A stretch of DNA of 23,930 bases, from the IMG/VR virus record IMGVR_UViG_3300025132_000298, positions 1 to 23,930 of that record; one strand, written 5' to 3'. Within the stretch, counting starts at the first letter, position 1, and every line of letters starts with the position of its first letter. Shown here in pieces: positions 1-7,475 of this stretch. The position numbers and the translations under genes are program-made. Below the pieces are notes generated by a model. The model had not been told where the DNA came from. It did not search any database and worked only from the letters and a program-made list of their open reading frames with translations. The stretch comes from a virus.

Positions 1-93
1 ATGAATTCAATGATACCTGAAGATCCATCAATACAAAACATAAGAAGACAGGCTGATATTAGAGTCGGTAATGTAACAGTGAGCATAGCATAA
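1..93 (+). CDS. C-terminal end of an unidentified upstream phage gene (partial)
   Basis: An open frame enters from the left edge and stops with TAA at 91-93, leaving about 30 visible residues that end in VTVSIA. The TAA shares its last base with the ATG of the adaptor gene (TAATG), the coupling seen repeatedly in this genome, which supports a real gene end. An ATG sits at position 1, but whether it is the start cannot be judged because the upstream sequence is missing. Nothing in this tail identifies the family. By T7-like gene order a capsid-proximal gene is expected here, which is inference only. Confidence 0.5.
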   Translation: MNSMIPEDPSIQNIRRQADIRVGNVTVSIA

Positions 94-758
94 TGGCAAT
101 TACACACGCTAATTTTTTAACACAAGTCAGAGATTATACTGAGGTTGGTAGTTCTGTATTGTCAGATTCTATTATACAAAATTTCATCAGATCTGTTGAA
201 TTAGATATAGCAGGAAAAGTAGATTATGATGATTTAAGAAAGTATGCTACCTCAACATTTACTGCAGGCAATAGAGCTGTATCCATTCCTGCTGACTCAT
301 TGGTGCTTAGATCGGTAGAGCATGTGGGATCGAGTGGCACAAGGACTTTTTTAGAAAAAAGAGATATTAGTTTTATATCTGAATTTAACAGCACAGGATC
401 TCAAGGAACTCCTAAATATTTTGCAAATTACGATGATTTCAATATTTTAGTTGCACCTACGCCTGCAAATGCAAGCACAGTTCAAATCAATTATATTAAA
501 GATCCACCAGAATTTACTTCAACAAACAATACCTTTATATCCACATATCAAGAATCTATGTTATTGCATGGAGTATTAACTGAGGCATATAGTTTTTTAA
601 AAGGACCCGATAACCTATACAATCTATATAAAGGTAAGTATAATGAAGAATTACAAAATTTTGCTCTACAACAAATGGGCAGAAGAAGACGTGCGGAGTA
701 TGATGATGGTGTTATGAGAATAAAAATACCATCTCCTTCTCCAAACACAACAAATTAA
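93..758 (+). CDS. Phage head-tail adaptor protein (SU10/T7 gp11-like)
   Basis: This 221-residue protein is probably the adaptor ring that joins the portal to the tail nozzle in short-tailed phages. The N-terminal helical part (about 1-50), a central beta-rich part with a V..INY strand near 127-133, and the helical C-terminal part (about 148-195, with ESMLLHGVLTEAYSFLK and a Y..KY.EEL run) match the usual adaptor layout and its typical length near 200 residues. A basic RRRR patch lies at about 196-199. There is no clear Shine-Dalgarno; the start overlaps the preceding stop by one base, so translation is probably coupled. The nozzle, normally the next tail gene, is about 8.5 kb away, separated by fibre and accessory genes. 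The family call rests on pattern recognition, not an alignment. Confidence 0.75.
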   Translation: MAITHANFLTQVRDYTEVGSSVLSDSIIQNFIRSVELDIAGKVDYDDLRKYATSTFTAGNRAVSIPADSLVLRSVEHVGSSGTRTFLEKRDISFISEFNSTGSQGTPKYFANYDDFNILVAPTPANASTVQINYIKDPPEFTSTNNTFISTYQESMLLHGVLTEAYSFLKGPDNLYNLYKGKYNEELQNFALQQMGRRRRAEYDDGVMRIKIPSPSPNTTN

Positions 759-768
759 AGGAGAAAAA

Positions 769-1221
769 ATGGCAATAACAACAAACGCAATATGCAATTC
801 ATTTAAAAAAGAATTGTTAGAAGGAGCACATAAATTTCAAGCAGCTCCAAATGGAAGCACATATAAACTTGCAATGTTTACTAATTCTGCGAGTTTAGGA
901 AAATCAACTACAGGATATGCGACATCAAACGAAGTAACATCACCATCAGGTTACACTGCTGGAGGAAAAGCACTTGTAAACGTTGGAACATCCTTAGCAA
1001 CAAATACAGCAATAACAGACTTTGCTGATCTTTCATTTGTCGGAGTTACTTTAACAGCGAGAGGAGCTTTAATTTACAACACGACTACTGCTGGTGGATC
1101 AAGCACCACTGATGCGGTAGCTGTATTAGATTTTGGCGGAGACAAAACTGCAACTTCTGGAACTTTTACAATTCAGTTCCCTGCATTCACAACTTCTGCT
1201 GCTATATTAAGAATAGCTTAA
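769..1221 (+). CDS. Small virion-associated structural protein (Ala/Thr/Gly-rich)
   Basis: This 150-residue protein is rich in Ala, Thr, Ser and Gly with alternating hydrophobic stretches, suggesting a beta-rich structural protein. It starts with a short helix-like stretch (about 6-22, NAICNSFKKELLEGAHKF) followed by YKLAMFTNSASLG, a pattern I associate with small virion proteins common in marine phages. No enzymatic motif is seen. A good ribosome site (AAAGGAG, 7 nt spacing) supports the ATG at 769. It lies between the adaptor and the large repeat protein, so it is probably a tail or decoration component, but the exact role is unknown. Confidence 0.6.
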   Translation: MAITTNAICNSFKKELLEGAHKFQAAPNGSTYKLAMFTNSASLGKSTTGYATSNEVTSPSGYTAGGKALVNVGTSLATNTAITDFADLSFVGVTLTARGALIYNTTTAGGSSTTDAVAVLDFGGDKTATSGTFTIQFPAFTTSAAILRIA

Positions 1222-1237
1222 GGAGTAGAATGTTTTT

Positions 1238-2710
1238 ATGTCAAACACTTGGGGTTCACTTACATGGTCAGCTGGTAATTACGGAGCACAGAACGATTTT
1301 ACACAAACCGTTTCTGGTGTAAGTTCAACCTCAAGTCTTGGCAGTCAAACAATTGAGTTAAATACTTTTGAGACTGTAACAGGTCAATCATTAAATTTAT
1401 CAATCTCATCTGCATCTGTTGATCTATTAAACAATGGATGGGGAGCAAATACCTGGGGCTTTAGTGAGTGGGGTCAGATTGGAATTTTAGTTTCTGGACA
1501 AGCTCTTACATCAAGTGTTGGCCAGGGTGTAGCTTCTATTGCTTTTAGTACATCTGTAACTGGGCAAAGTTTATCTACAGCCGCTGGAAGCACAATAGTT
1601 TCAATTAATCAAACAATCATAGCTAGTGGGCAGGCTTTAGCATCTTCAATAGGGGTAGCAGACGCTGCACCAGATGCATTAGCCGTTGGACAATCTTTAA
1701 CCACAGCTATCGGAACCGTCACTGCTAGTGGAGTAATAGAAGTTGGATGGGGTGGAGATAGTTGGGGTGAAAACCAATGGGGTGAACTAAATGCACCTAC
1801 CGTTCCTGTAACTGGATCAAGTTCCTCGACTGCAGCGGGATCTGTAACCACACAAGGAAATGCAGATGTTAGTGTATCTGGATCTGTTGCAACCTTATCA
1901 CAAGGTGAAGATATTTCAGGAACCTCAGTTGATCAAGCAGTTACAACAGCTGGTTTATTATCTTCTTCTATTGGTAATGAAGTTATTGGTATAGGAGTTC
2001 CAATAACTGGTATTGCATCTTCCATGTCTGCAGGACAAACGACTATTGATCCAACATTCTTAATTGGTGAGGGTTGGGGTAGAGATACTTATGGAAACTT
2101 AGGTTGGGGTGTAAATTACTCAGCAATTAACACTGCAGGTCTTGTTCTTACTTCTTCTTTAGGCGATGAAGATATAGAGGGTAATGTTACTTTTTCAGTT
2201 TCAGGACTAGCACTATCAATGTCTTTTGGAGTTTATTCAGTTACTGCAAATGCTGACTTATCAATAACTGTTTCTGAGCACACAATGACATCTGCTCTAG
2301 GTTCTATAAATCTAGTTCAAACGACAAATGAATCAGCTACTGGTCTTGCTTTATCTGGCTCACAGGGAGATGTAATTGCTGGCACACGTCAAGACGTTCC
2401 GGTTACTGGCACATCGTTGACATCTAGTCTTGGTTCACCAAACTTAATTCAAACAACAACAGAAGCTGCTTCAGGATTATCTTTAACGTCTGGTATAGGG
2501 TCGATTTTAACATTACCTGACGAATTAGTAGGTATAACTGGTCTTGCTTTGACGTCAGCTATGGGCGAAGAAACCAATATAGTTGATGTTACTGTAGTTC
2601 CTACAGGCCTGTCCTTGACAAGTTCAGTAGGCAGCCCTAATATTACACCATGGCAAGAAGTTGATCTTGGTGTCAATAATACTTGGACTACAGTTGATTT
2701 GGCTGCTTAA
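1238..2710 (+). CDS. Repetitive tail/fibre-like protein with WG-rich cassettes
   Basis: The 490-residue product is built from about 18 degenerate units of 20-24 residues with the pattern V-x-G-x-(A/S)-L-T-S-S-x-G, best seen near 83-96 (LVSGQALTSSVG), 390-402 (PVTGTSLTSSLG) and the last unit. Four Trp-Gly-rich cassettes interrupt them near residues 4-16, 66-80, 169-183 and 278-291. The C-terminus carries a different two-Trp segment (W..VDLG...TW..VDLA). Such repeats suggest an extended beta fibre or a multivalent surface-binding protein; no catalytic motif is seen. The AAGGAG site is about 12 nt from the ATG, longer than usual, and no in-frame start lies closer. The position between adaptor and tail-fibre genes supports a tail role. 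Specific function is unknown. Confidence 0.7.
   Translation: MSNTWGSLTWSAGNYGAQNDFTQTVSGVSSTSSLGSQTIELNTFETVTGQSLNLSISSASVDLLNNGWGANTWGFSEWGQIGILVSGQALTSSVGQGVASIAFSTSVTGQSLSTAAGSTIVSINQTIIASGQALASSIGVADAAPDALAVGQSLTTAIGTVTASGVIEVGWGGDSWGENQWGELNAPTVPVTGSSSSTAAGSVTTQGNADVSVSGSVATLSQGEDISGTSVDQAVTTAGLLSSSIGNEVIGIGVPITGIASSMSAGQTTIDPTFLIGEGWGRDTYGNLGWGVNYSAINTAGLVLTSSLGDEDIEGNVTFSVSGLALSMSFGVYSVTANADLSITVSEHTMTSALGSINLVQTTNESATGLALSGSQGDVIAGTRQDVPVTGTSLTSSLGSPNLIQTTTEAASGLSLTSGIGSILTLPDELVGITGLALTSAMGEETNIVDVTVVPTGLSLTSSVGSPNITPWQEVDLGVNNTWTTVDLAA
1313..2665 (+). repeat. Degenerate intragenic coding repeat (about 60-75 bp units)
   Basis: The coding sequence of the 490-residue protein consists of about 18 diverged copies of a 20-24 codon unit. 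Conservation is clear at protein level (V-x-G-x-x-L-T-S-S-x-G) and weak at DNA level, so this is an old amplification rather than a recent tandem expansion. Longer units carrying a Trp-Gly cassette recur roughly every 103-109 residues. Confidence 0.6.
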
Positions 2711-2722
2711 TAAATGTATAAT
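2694..2722 (+). promoter_or_regulatory. Predicted sigma-70 promoter for the tail-fibre block
   Basis: TTGATT (2694-2699) and a perfect TATAAT (2717-2722) are separated by 17 bp. The promoter overlaps the last codons and stop of the repeat-protein gene and lies 23 bp before the ATG at 2746, which has its own AGGAG site. It could add transcription of the fibre and receptor-tip genes beyond readthrough from upstream. This is prediction from consensus matching only. Confidence 0.5.
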
Positions 2723-2745
2723 TAAAATAACTTAGGAGAATTTTT

Positions 2746-3444
2746 ATGGCATCAACATATTCGAGTGATCTAAAAATAGAATTGATGGCTACTGGTGAAA
2801 ATGCCGGTACTTGGGGAACAAAAACAAATACAAATTTAAATTTAGTTCAACAGGCTATTGCGGGATATCAAGCAATAGATGTTGCGTCATCTGATGTGGC
2901 ATTAGCCATGACTGACGGAACTATATCAAACGCAAGAAACGCTACTTTAAAATTAACTGGAACATTAGCTGCTAACAGAACAGTAACTGTGCCAAACAGT
3001 ATTGAAAAAGTTTATAATGTTGTTGATGGGACAGACCATGCGGGTTACACATTAACTTTCAAAACAGTTAGTGGTACAGGAATTTTACTTTGTGAGGGAA
3101 ATTGTTATGTTTTGTATGCTGACGGAACTAACGTAGAAAAAGCAAATGAATATAGAAAATGGAGAACAGTAACCGCTGCTGAAACAATTCAAGCAGGAGC
3201 AAAACTTTTTGTAGACACAAATAGCGGTGCTGTAACAATCACACTACCTGCCTCCCCAGCAGTTGGAGATGAAGTGCATTTTGCAGATTCAAGATTTACT
3301 TTTGATTCAAATGCATTAACTGTCGGAAGAAACAGTTCTAAAATTGTAAATACATCAGCTGATTTAGTGGTTAACACAGAGGGTGCATCTTTTGGACTTG
3401 TTTATTCTGGTTCAAATATTGGTTGGACTTATACGGAGAAATAA
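2746..3444 (+). CDS. Tail-fibre-like virion structural protein
   Basis: A 232-residue protein whose N-terminus (MASTYSSDLKIELMATGENAGTWG, followed by TNTNLN) matches a very common marine-phage structural family that I recognise by this segment. Residues about 48-130 are beta-rich (NATLKLTGTLAANRTVTVP), and the C-terminal half has ITLPASPAVGDEVHFAD and GLVYSGSNIGW, typical of beta-structured fibre or baseplate-like domains. A clear AGGAG sits 8 nt before the ATG, and a predicted promoter lies just upstream. It directly precedes the three tail-collar genes, so it may form a fibre shaft or attachment base for the tips. The precise role is not established. Confidence 0.7.
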   Translation: MASTYSSDLKIELMATGENAGTWGTKTNTNLNLVQQAIAGYQAIDVASSDVALAMTDGTISNARNATLKLTGTLAANRTVTVPNSIEKVYNVVDGTDHAGYTLTFKTVSGTGILLCEGNCYVLYADGTNVEKANEYRKWRTVTAAETIQAGAKLFVDTNSGAVTITLPASPAVGDEVHFADSRFTFDSNALTVGRNSSKIVNTSADLVVNTEGASFGLVYSGSNIGWTYTEK

Positions 3445-3447
3445 TAA

Positions 3448-4008
3448 ATGGCAACATACGAAGCTACAAAATACGACTTCGATGGTGCTGCTATCACCGG
3501 CATTCAAGGTCTATCTACTGGCACTATCATACCATGGACTACTGCTTCAGCCCCTACAGGTTATCTTGCATGTGATGGATCCGCAGTATCAAGATCCACA
3601 TACTCTGCATTATTCGCAGTCATAGGTACAACTTATGGATCGGGAGATGGATCTTCAACTTTTAATGTTCCTGACACTGAGGGTAAAACAGTTAAGTCTG
3701 TCAGTAACAATGAGAATGCAGGTACCACTGGAGGAGCTAACACGGCAACTGCCAATTCAGGAAATTTAGCTAACCACACTCTTAACACTGCAGAATTAGG
3801 AAGCCACAATCATACTTTGAGTGGTATAGGAGATAACGCAGACTACAACCTTGGTGTAAGTAATGGTAACAGATCGACTAGACAAGGACCAAATTTAAAC
3901 TCAAACAATACTGGAGGCGGAGGAGCACACTCACATACTTTAAATGCTGGAGACGCAGTCAGCACTTTGCAACCTTACTTGGCATTAAATTATATAATTA
4001 AAACATAG
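3448..4008 (+). CDS. Tail collar-domain receptor-tip protein 1
   Basis: A 186-residue protein with a phage tail-collar domain (PF07484-type) at about 22-76: TGTIIPW, then PTGYLACDGSAVSRSTYSAL, FAVIGTTYG and GDGSSTFNVPD. The downstream half is variable and glycine/asparagine-rich, bracketed by two HxH motifs (H120/H122 and H161/H163), and ends in LQPYLALNYIIKT, as in collar-type adhesins related to T4 short tail fibres. In T4 fibre proteins comparable histidines bind metal ions in a trimeric tip; a similar role here is inference. This is the first of three paralogues, and its first 76 residues are nearly the same in all three. A modest GGAG lies about 10 nt before the ATG. Confidence 0.85.
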   Translation: MATYEATKYDFDGAAITGIQGLSTGTIIPWTTASAPTGYLACDGSAVSRSTYSALFAVIGTTYGSGDGSSTFNVPDTEGKTVKSVSNNENAGTTGGANTATANSGNLANHTLNTAELGSHNHTLSGIGDNADYNLGVSNGNRSTRQGPNLNSNNTGGGGAHSHTLNAGDAVSTLQPYLALNYIIKT

Positions 4009-4015
4009 GATAGAA

Positions 4016-4558
4016 ATGGCAACATACGAAGCAACAAGATACGATTACACCGGAGCGAATATTACGGGTTTAGTAGGTGTGGATACAGGAAGTATTATAC
4101 CGTGGCCTACAGCTAGTGCCCCAACAGGCTATCTAAATTGTGACGGAGCTGCTGTATCAAGAAGCACATATTCAGCTTTGTTCGCAGTTATTGGCACTAC
4201 GTACGGAACTGGTGATGGATCTTCAACTTTTAACGTTCCAAGTTTAACAGATAAAATTCCTGTTGGAAAATCAGATTCTATATCTTTAGCAAGCACAGGC
4301 GGGGCTAACACTGCAAATATTTCAAGCGTATCGGCAGGTAACACAACCATTGACACAAACACCATGGCTAGTCACGCTCACGGCACGGACAGCGGAAGTA
4401 ACAGAAACACAGGATCAAACGGAAACCAATGCCCTACTACATCCACGCAAAGTGCTAATAATTCAGGTGGTGGTAGTGCACATAATCATTCTGCGGATTC
4501 AGCTAGTGTGTCTTTACTACAGCCGACAATTGATATAAACTATGTTATCAAAACTTAG
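4016..4558 (+). CDS. Tail collar-domain receptor-tip protein 2
   Basis: A 180-residue paralogue of the preceding gene. The collar domain occupies about 22-75 (TGSIIPW, PTGYLNCDGAAVSRSTYSAL, GDGSSTFNVP). The variable C-terminal half has HxH motifs at H120/H122 and H156/H158 with a Gly/Ser/Asn/Thr-rich stretch between them, and the end LLQPTIDINYVIKT matches the other copies. The start follows the previous stop by 7 bases with a weak AGGAT site. It is followed by a tail assembly chaperone gene, suggesting a tip-plus-chaperone unit. It probably binds a host surface receptor, with different specificity from copies 1 and 3 given the divergent middle. Confidence 0.85.
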   Translation: MATYEATRYDYTGANITGLVGVDTGSIIPWPTASAPTGYLNCDGAAVSRSTYSALFAVIGTTYGTGDGSSTFNVPSLTDKIPVGKSDSISLASTGGANTANISSVSAGNTTIDTNTMASHAHGTDSGSNRNTGSNGNQCPTTSTQSANNSGGGSAHNHSADSASVSLLQPTIDINYVIKT

Positions 4559-4566
4559 GAGATAAA

Positions 4567-5076
4567 ATGAAAGTATCAGTAATAGTAGCAGATAAAACAG
4601 TAGTAATAGACGGGGCAGGTTACACTAATATGACCAGTCAGTCTTGTTGGAATTCAGTACCTGCAAATGTTCATGCTTATCAATACGATAGTGAAAAAGC
4701 TGATATGAGTGAAATAGAATACACAGATGGCACTCCGCACTCACCATGTGCTTTGAGTGATGTCCAAATTTTTATCGATGCCCATGCAGCCGAAAAACAA
4801 CTTATTGTTGACAATGAGCTTGCTGCTTTAAATACTTGGGAAAGAGTAAGAGCCGACAGAGATCAACTTTTGAGAGATAGTGACTATACACAAGTTGAAG
4901 ACTCTCCTTTAACAGATGAAAAAAAGGCAGAGTATTTAACTTACAGAATTAATTTAAGAAACTTACCTGCAGATTATTCTGCAGAAGAACCAAAAAACAT
5001 TACCACATATGAGGGTGATGTAATATTAGAAGCGGCTGATGGAAGTAAATCAGTTATAATTCCTATGCCTGCTTAA
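4567..5076 (+). CDS. Phage tail assembly chaperone-like protein 1
   Basis: The C-terminal part of this 169-residue protein (about 90-145) matches the phage tail assembly chaperone pattern (PF16778-type): NTWERVRADRDQLL, then SDYTQ.EDSPLTDEKK, then YRINLRNLPADYS. The N-terminal half has YDSEKADMSEIEYTDG, also found in modified form in the second chaperone gene at 5635, so the two are paralogues over most of their length. Known relatives help fold or trimerise tail-fibre adhesins and are encoded beside them, which fits the location between collar genes 2 and 3. A strong AGGAG is placed 6-7 nt before the ATG. Confidence 0.75.
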   Translation: MKVSVIVADKTVVIDGAGYTNMTSQSCWNSVPANVHAYQYDSEKADMSEIEYTDGTPHSPCALSDVQIFIDAHAAEKQLIVDNELAALNTWERVRADRDQLLRDSDYTQVEDSPLTDEKKAEYLTYRINLRNLPADYSAEEPKNITTYEGDVILEAADGSKSVIIPMPA

Positions 5077-5090
5077 TATAAGGATTAAAG

Positions 5091-5633
5091 ATGGCTACTT
5101 ATGAAGCAACTAAATACGATTTTGACGGGGCGAATCTAACAGGAATTGTCCTTGTAGATACGGGAACTATTATTCCTTGGCCATCTAGCTCTGTGCCCAC
5201 AGGATATTTAGATTGTGACGGATCAGCTGTTTCAAGATCTACTTATGCTGATCTATTCGCAGTTATTGGAACTACCTATGGAACAGGGGATGGCTCATCT
5301 ACATTTAATGTGCCAGATATAAAAGACAAAGTTCCTCAGTGTAAAACTGGAAATCTAGGAACTAACGCAGGAGCTAATTCTCAAACTTGTTCTGTAACCA
5401 TGGCAAACACAGCTTTATCTTTATCAACCATACCAAGTCACAACCATAGTGGTGGGCCAAAAAGGGGTAGTGATGGTATTGGTTTTGGTAACAACAGTAA
5501 TAGTATGAGATATCAAGGAAACTATTCTTGGCAAAATCAAGGAAGTGGTTCTGGACACAATCACTCAGCTAGTCCTGGAACAATTGATCCTAAACAACCA
5601 TTTGTAGCAACTTTTTTTATAATTAAAACTTAA
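5091..5633 (+). CDS. Tail collar-domain receptor-tip protein 3
   Basis: A 180-residue third paralogue. The collar domain lies at about 22-76 (TGTIIPW, PTGYLDCDGSAVSRSTYADL, GDGSSTFNVPD). The C-terminal half has HxH motifs at H117/H119 and H156/H158, flanking an insert unlike those of copies 1 and 2 (with Lys, Arg, Trp and several aromatic residues), and ends in FVATFFIIKT. Two cysteines (84 and 100) are peculiar to this copy. It has an AAGGA site and is followed one base later by a second chaperone gene, giving a second tip-plus-chaperone unit. It probably binds a distinct host receptor, although all three could also assemble together. Confidence 0.85.
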   Translation: MATYEATKYDFDGANLTGIVLVDTGTIIPWPSSSVPTGYLDCDGSAVSRSTYADLFAVIGTTYGTGDGSSTFNVPDIKDKVPQCKTGNLGTNAGANSQTCSVTMANTALSLSTIPSHNHSGGPKRGSDGIGFGNNSNSMRYQGNYSWQNQGSGSGHNHSASPGTIDPKQPFVATFFIIKT

Positions 5634-5634
5634 T

Positions 5635-6168
5635 ATGACTAAATACGTAATTTGTGCACAAGATATGATGGTGATGATCAATGACAGGCATAAACGATTT
5701 CCTGATTATACTCCAGCACCAAGCAAAGATATAAATTATTTTAGATTTGATACTGAAACTAATTCAGGACAAATAGAGTATTTGGATAGAGGAACTCAAC
5801 ATGAACCTATCACATCAATACCTGATGAATTTCAGGCAATAATAGATCATGCAGAAGCAGACCATGCAGAAGAAGAAAGACTAAATGCTTTGCCATACTA
5901 TGAAAAAGAAGGTTATGATAATTGGGATAGGGTTAGACGAGAAAGAAATTCTTTTCTTTATTATTTAGATCAATATATTATTCCGAAAGACTATCCTTAC
6001 AATGACGGAGAAAAAGAAAACTTAATATCTTTTAGAAAAAAACTTAGAGACATTCCTACAGATCACGCAAGCTCTGAACCAAAAAACATCAGATTTACAC
6101 CTGAACTTAATATTGAGATTGATGGGGTAACGACTGAGCTTCACGAACGTTGGAAAGAAAACGCTTAA
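5635..6168 (+). CDS. Phage tail assembly chaperone-like protein 2
   Basis: A 177-residue paralogue of the chaperone gene at 4567. It shares the N-terminal pattern (YFRFDTETNSGQIEYLDRG) and the C-terminal chaperone region at about 96-152 (NWDRVRRERNSFL, then FRKKLRDIPTDHASSEPKNI). It has an acidic stretch near 72-82 (HAEADHAEEE). No ribosome site is visible and the ATG lies one base after the stop of collar gene 3, so translation is probably coupled. It is the last plus-strand gene before the oppositely oriented island; its TAA directly abuts the stop of the minus-strand gene with no spacer. Confidence 0.7.
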   Translation: MTKYVICAQDMMVMINDRHKRFPDYTPAPSKDINYFRFDTETNSGQIEYLDRGTQHEPITSIPDEFQAIIDHAEADHAEEERLNALPYYEKEGYDNWDRVRRERNSFLYYLDQYIIPKDYPYNDGEKENLISFRKKLRDIPTDHASSEPKNIRFTPELNIEIDGVTTELHERWKENA

Positions 6169-6690
6169 TTATTCCAAAACAATATTAGCACTTAAACGAA
6201 TCCAAGGACAACCTTTGATGGGTGAATCTCCTGTGTGAAATTCATTTGAATTAAAGTAAACAACATTACCAGGTTTAAATTTATACTCATTACCGTCAAC
6301 CCAAAAAGAACCTAACCATGAGTCCTGCCATGCAGGTGTTAAAAAAACTAACAAACTATGTACAGGTCTTTCTCCATCATTATCTGTATGTAATTTTGTA
6401 ATAGAATCACTAAATGTTGCGTTTATAAAAACTCTAGCAATCTTGTAATTCATTCCGACTTTTTGTTTATCTGCTGTCTGTTTAATTCTAAAAACTAAAC
6501 CCTGGAAATAATCAAACCATTTCATACCTGGCTCTATATGTAAGTTACCGATCGTGGGAAATATTCTATCTATGCCTGGTGCTGGTCTTGCATGAGCGTT
6601 TAATGTCCAACCGTGAGTAGCTAACAATTCTGTATATAACCAATACAACTCTTTTGGACATATTACATTTTCGAACAAACGTGGTTTCAT
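6169..6690 (-). CDS. 2-oxoglutarate/Fe(II)-dependent oxygenase superfamily protein
   Basis: This 173-residue protein carries the motif set of non-haem iron oxygenases: H101-T-D103 as the HxD pair, H152 as the distal histidine (in FHTGDSP) and R165 as the likely 2-oxoglutarate-binding basic residue. The spacing and the surrounding beta strands (HSLLVFLTP, GSFWVDGNEYKFKPGNVVYF) fit a compact jelly-roll hydroxylase such as prolyl-hydroxylase-like enzymes. The substrate cannot be read from sequence. The ATG overlaps the TGA of the gene transcribed before it (ATGA, 6687-6690), implying coupling. Its stop abuts the plus-strand chaperone stop. Phage proteins of this type are common in marine viruses and mostly uncharacterised. 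Confidence 0.8.
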   Translation of the reverse strand: MKPRLFENVICPKELYWLYTELLATHGWTLNAHARPAPGIDRIFPTIGNLHIEPGMKWFDYFQGLVFRIKQTADKQKVGMNYKIARVFINATFSDSITKLHTDNDGERPVHSLLVFLTPAWQDSWLGSFWVDGNEYKFKPGNVVYFNSNEFHTGDSPIKGCPWIRLSANIVLE

Positions 6691-7475
6691 TTAAAATTCA
6701 TCTTATCACTTATTTTTTTATAAAAATTACTAAAGTTCATACCTTTATTCACAGATAATTGTTTGTGAGTCTTATTTAATTTTTTATCATTGTATGAAAC
6801 ATTTAAGTTAAAATTAGTTCTTTTGAACGGTACTGCTAAAACTATAGGATCACCTCTTTTAAAAACATATTCTTGACCTAGGTTGATTTTGTTCCAATTA
6901 ACAATAAATGGAAAATTTATCTCGTGCCATTTATCTGTATCTACTATAGCTTCAAAAGCATAATACGTATCAGAAACATCATTAATTGTAGGATTTAAAA
7001 ATAATGTTGAATAGCCAGGTGGCGTTTTTATAAGCCAAGGATTATTATATTTATTAGCATGGTTTGATTTCCATTTATCTATTAAAGGTACTTTATGAAC
7101 TTGTACTCTACCATGTTCATTAATTAATGTTGGTCCAGAATAATTAGGTGGGTAATCATATATGAAACTATCAAACCCATTTGGTCCAGTCATTTGTTTT
7201 ATTGAAATATCCACAGAGTTTAAAATATAATATCCATGTCTGTATATTTCTAATACAGGAGGACATTTTTTTATCGTAGGTTGGTTAATTAAATCTTGAT
7301 TATATGAAACCATTTTTTTGTACCACTCTGGTATTCGTTTCATAACAGGTATAGGCGGCAACCAAAAATCATCAGTTGAATTTTCTATTTTGTATTTATC
7401 CATCAATGAGAATTTAATCTCTTTTGAATACGGATTCTTTAACGAATTTTTTAAAGTTCGTAAAAACGAGATCAC
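6687..7475 (-). CDS. DUF6065-like phage protein, copy 1 (unknown function)
   Basis: I recognise this as a phage family of unknown function, tentatively DUF6065. Landmarks are PPIPVMKRIPEWYKKM near the N-terminus, TIKKCPPVLEIY.HGY, PWLIKTPPGYSTLFLNPT, then VDTDKWHEINFPF and KRGDPIVLAVPFKR. I place the start at GTG 7475, which has an AGGAGG 4 nt upstream and gives 262 residues; an open frame extends to a TTG at 7490, and an ATG at 7403 would remove the EIKFSL strand that seems part of the domain. With the GTG start it overlaps the preceding gene by 62 bp. It is a diverged paralogue of that gene. No catalytic motif is evident, and its function with the oxygenases is unknown. Confidence 0.7.
   Translation of the reverse strand: MISFLRTLKNSLKNPYSKEIKFSLMDKYKIENSTDDFWLPPIPVMKRIPEWYKKMVSYNQDLINQPTIKKCPPVLEIYRHGYYILNSVDISIKQMTGPNGFDSFIYDYPPNYSGPTLINEHGRVQVHKVPLIDKWKSNHANKYNNPWLIKTPPGYSTLFLNPTINDVSDTYYAFEAIVDTDKWHEINFPFIVNWNKINLGQEYVFKRGDPIVLAVPFKRTNFNLNVSYNDKKLNKTHKQLSVNKGMNFSNFYKKISDKMNFK

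Larger units (their letters stand above)
3448..5633 (+). repeat. Triplicated collar-gene 5' segment (three direct copies of about 230 bp)
   Basis: The first roughly 230 bp of the genes starting at 3448, 4016 and 5091 are direct repeats that encode nearly identical collar domains. Identity is visible at DNA level in places, for example GATGGATCTTCAACTTTTAA at 3646 and again at 4213. The 3' ends also share the IIKT or VIKT terminus. These repeats could allow homologous recombination that swaps or deletes tips. Confidence 0.7.

Noticed and set aside
3383-3625. Plus-strand frame of 80 codons overlapping the fibre and first collar genes
   Set aside because: It overlaps two strongly supported genes in another frame and has no ribosome site or protein-like pattern.
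3448-5633. Diversity-generating retroelement acting on the variable collar tips
   Set aside because: No reverse transcriptase and no template/variable repeat pair with adenine-specific differences are visible. The variable part is internal and differs in length as well as sequence.
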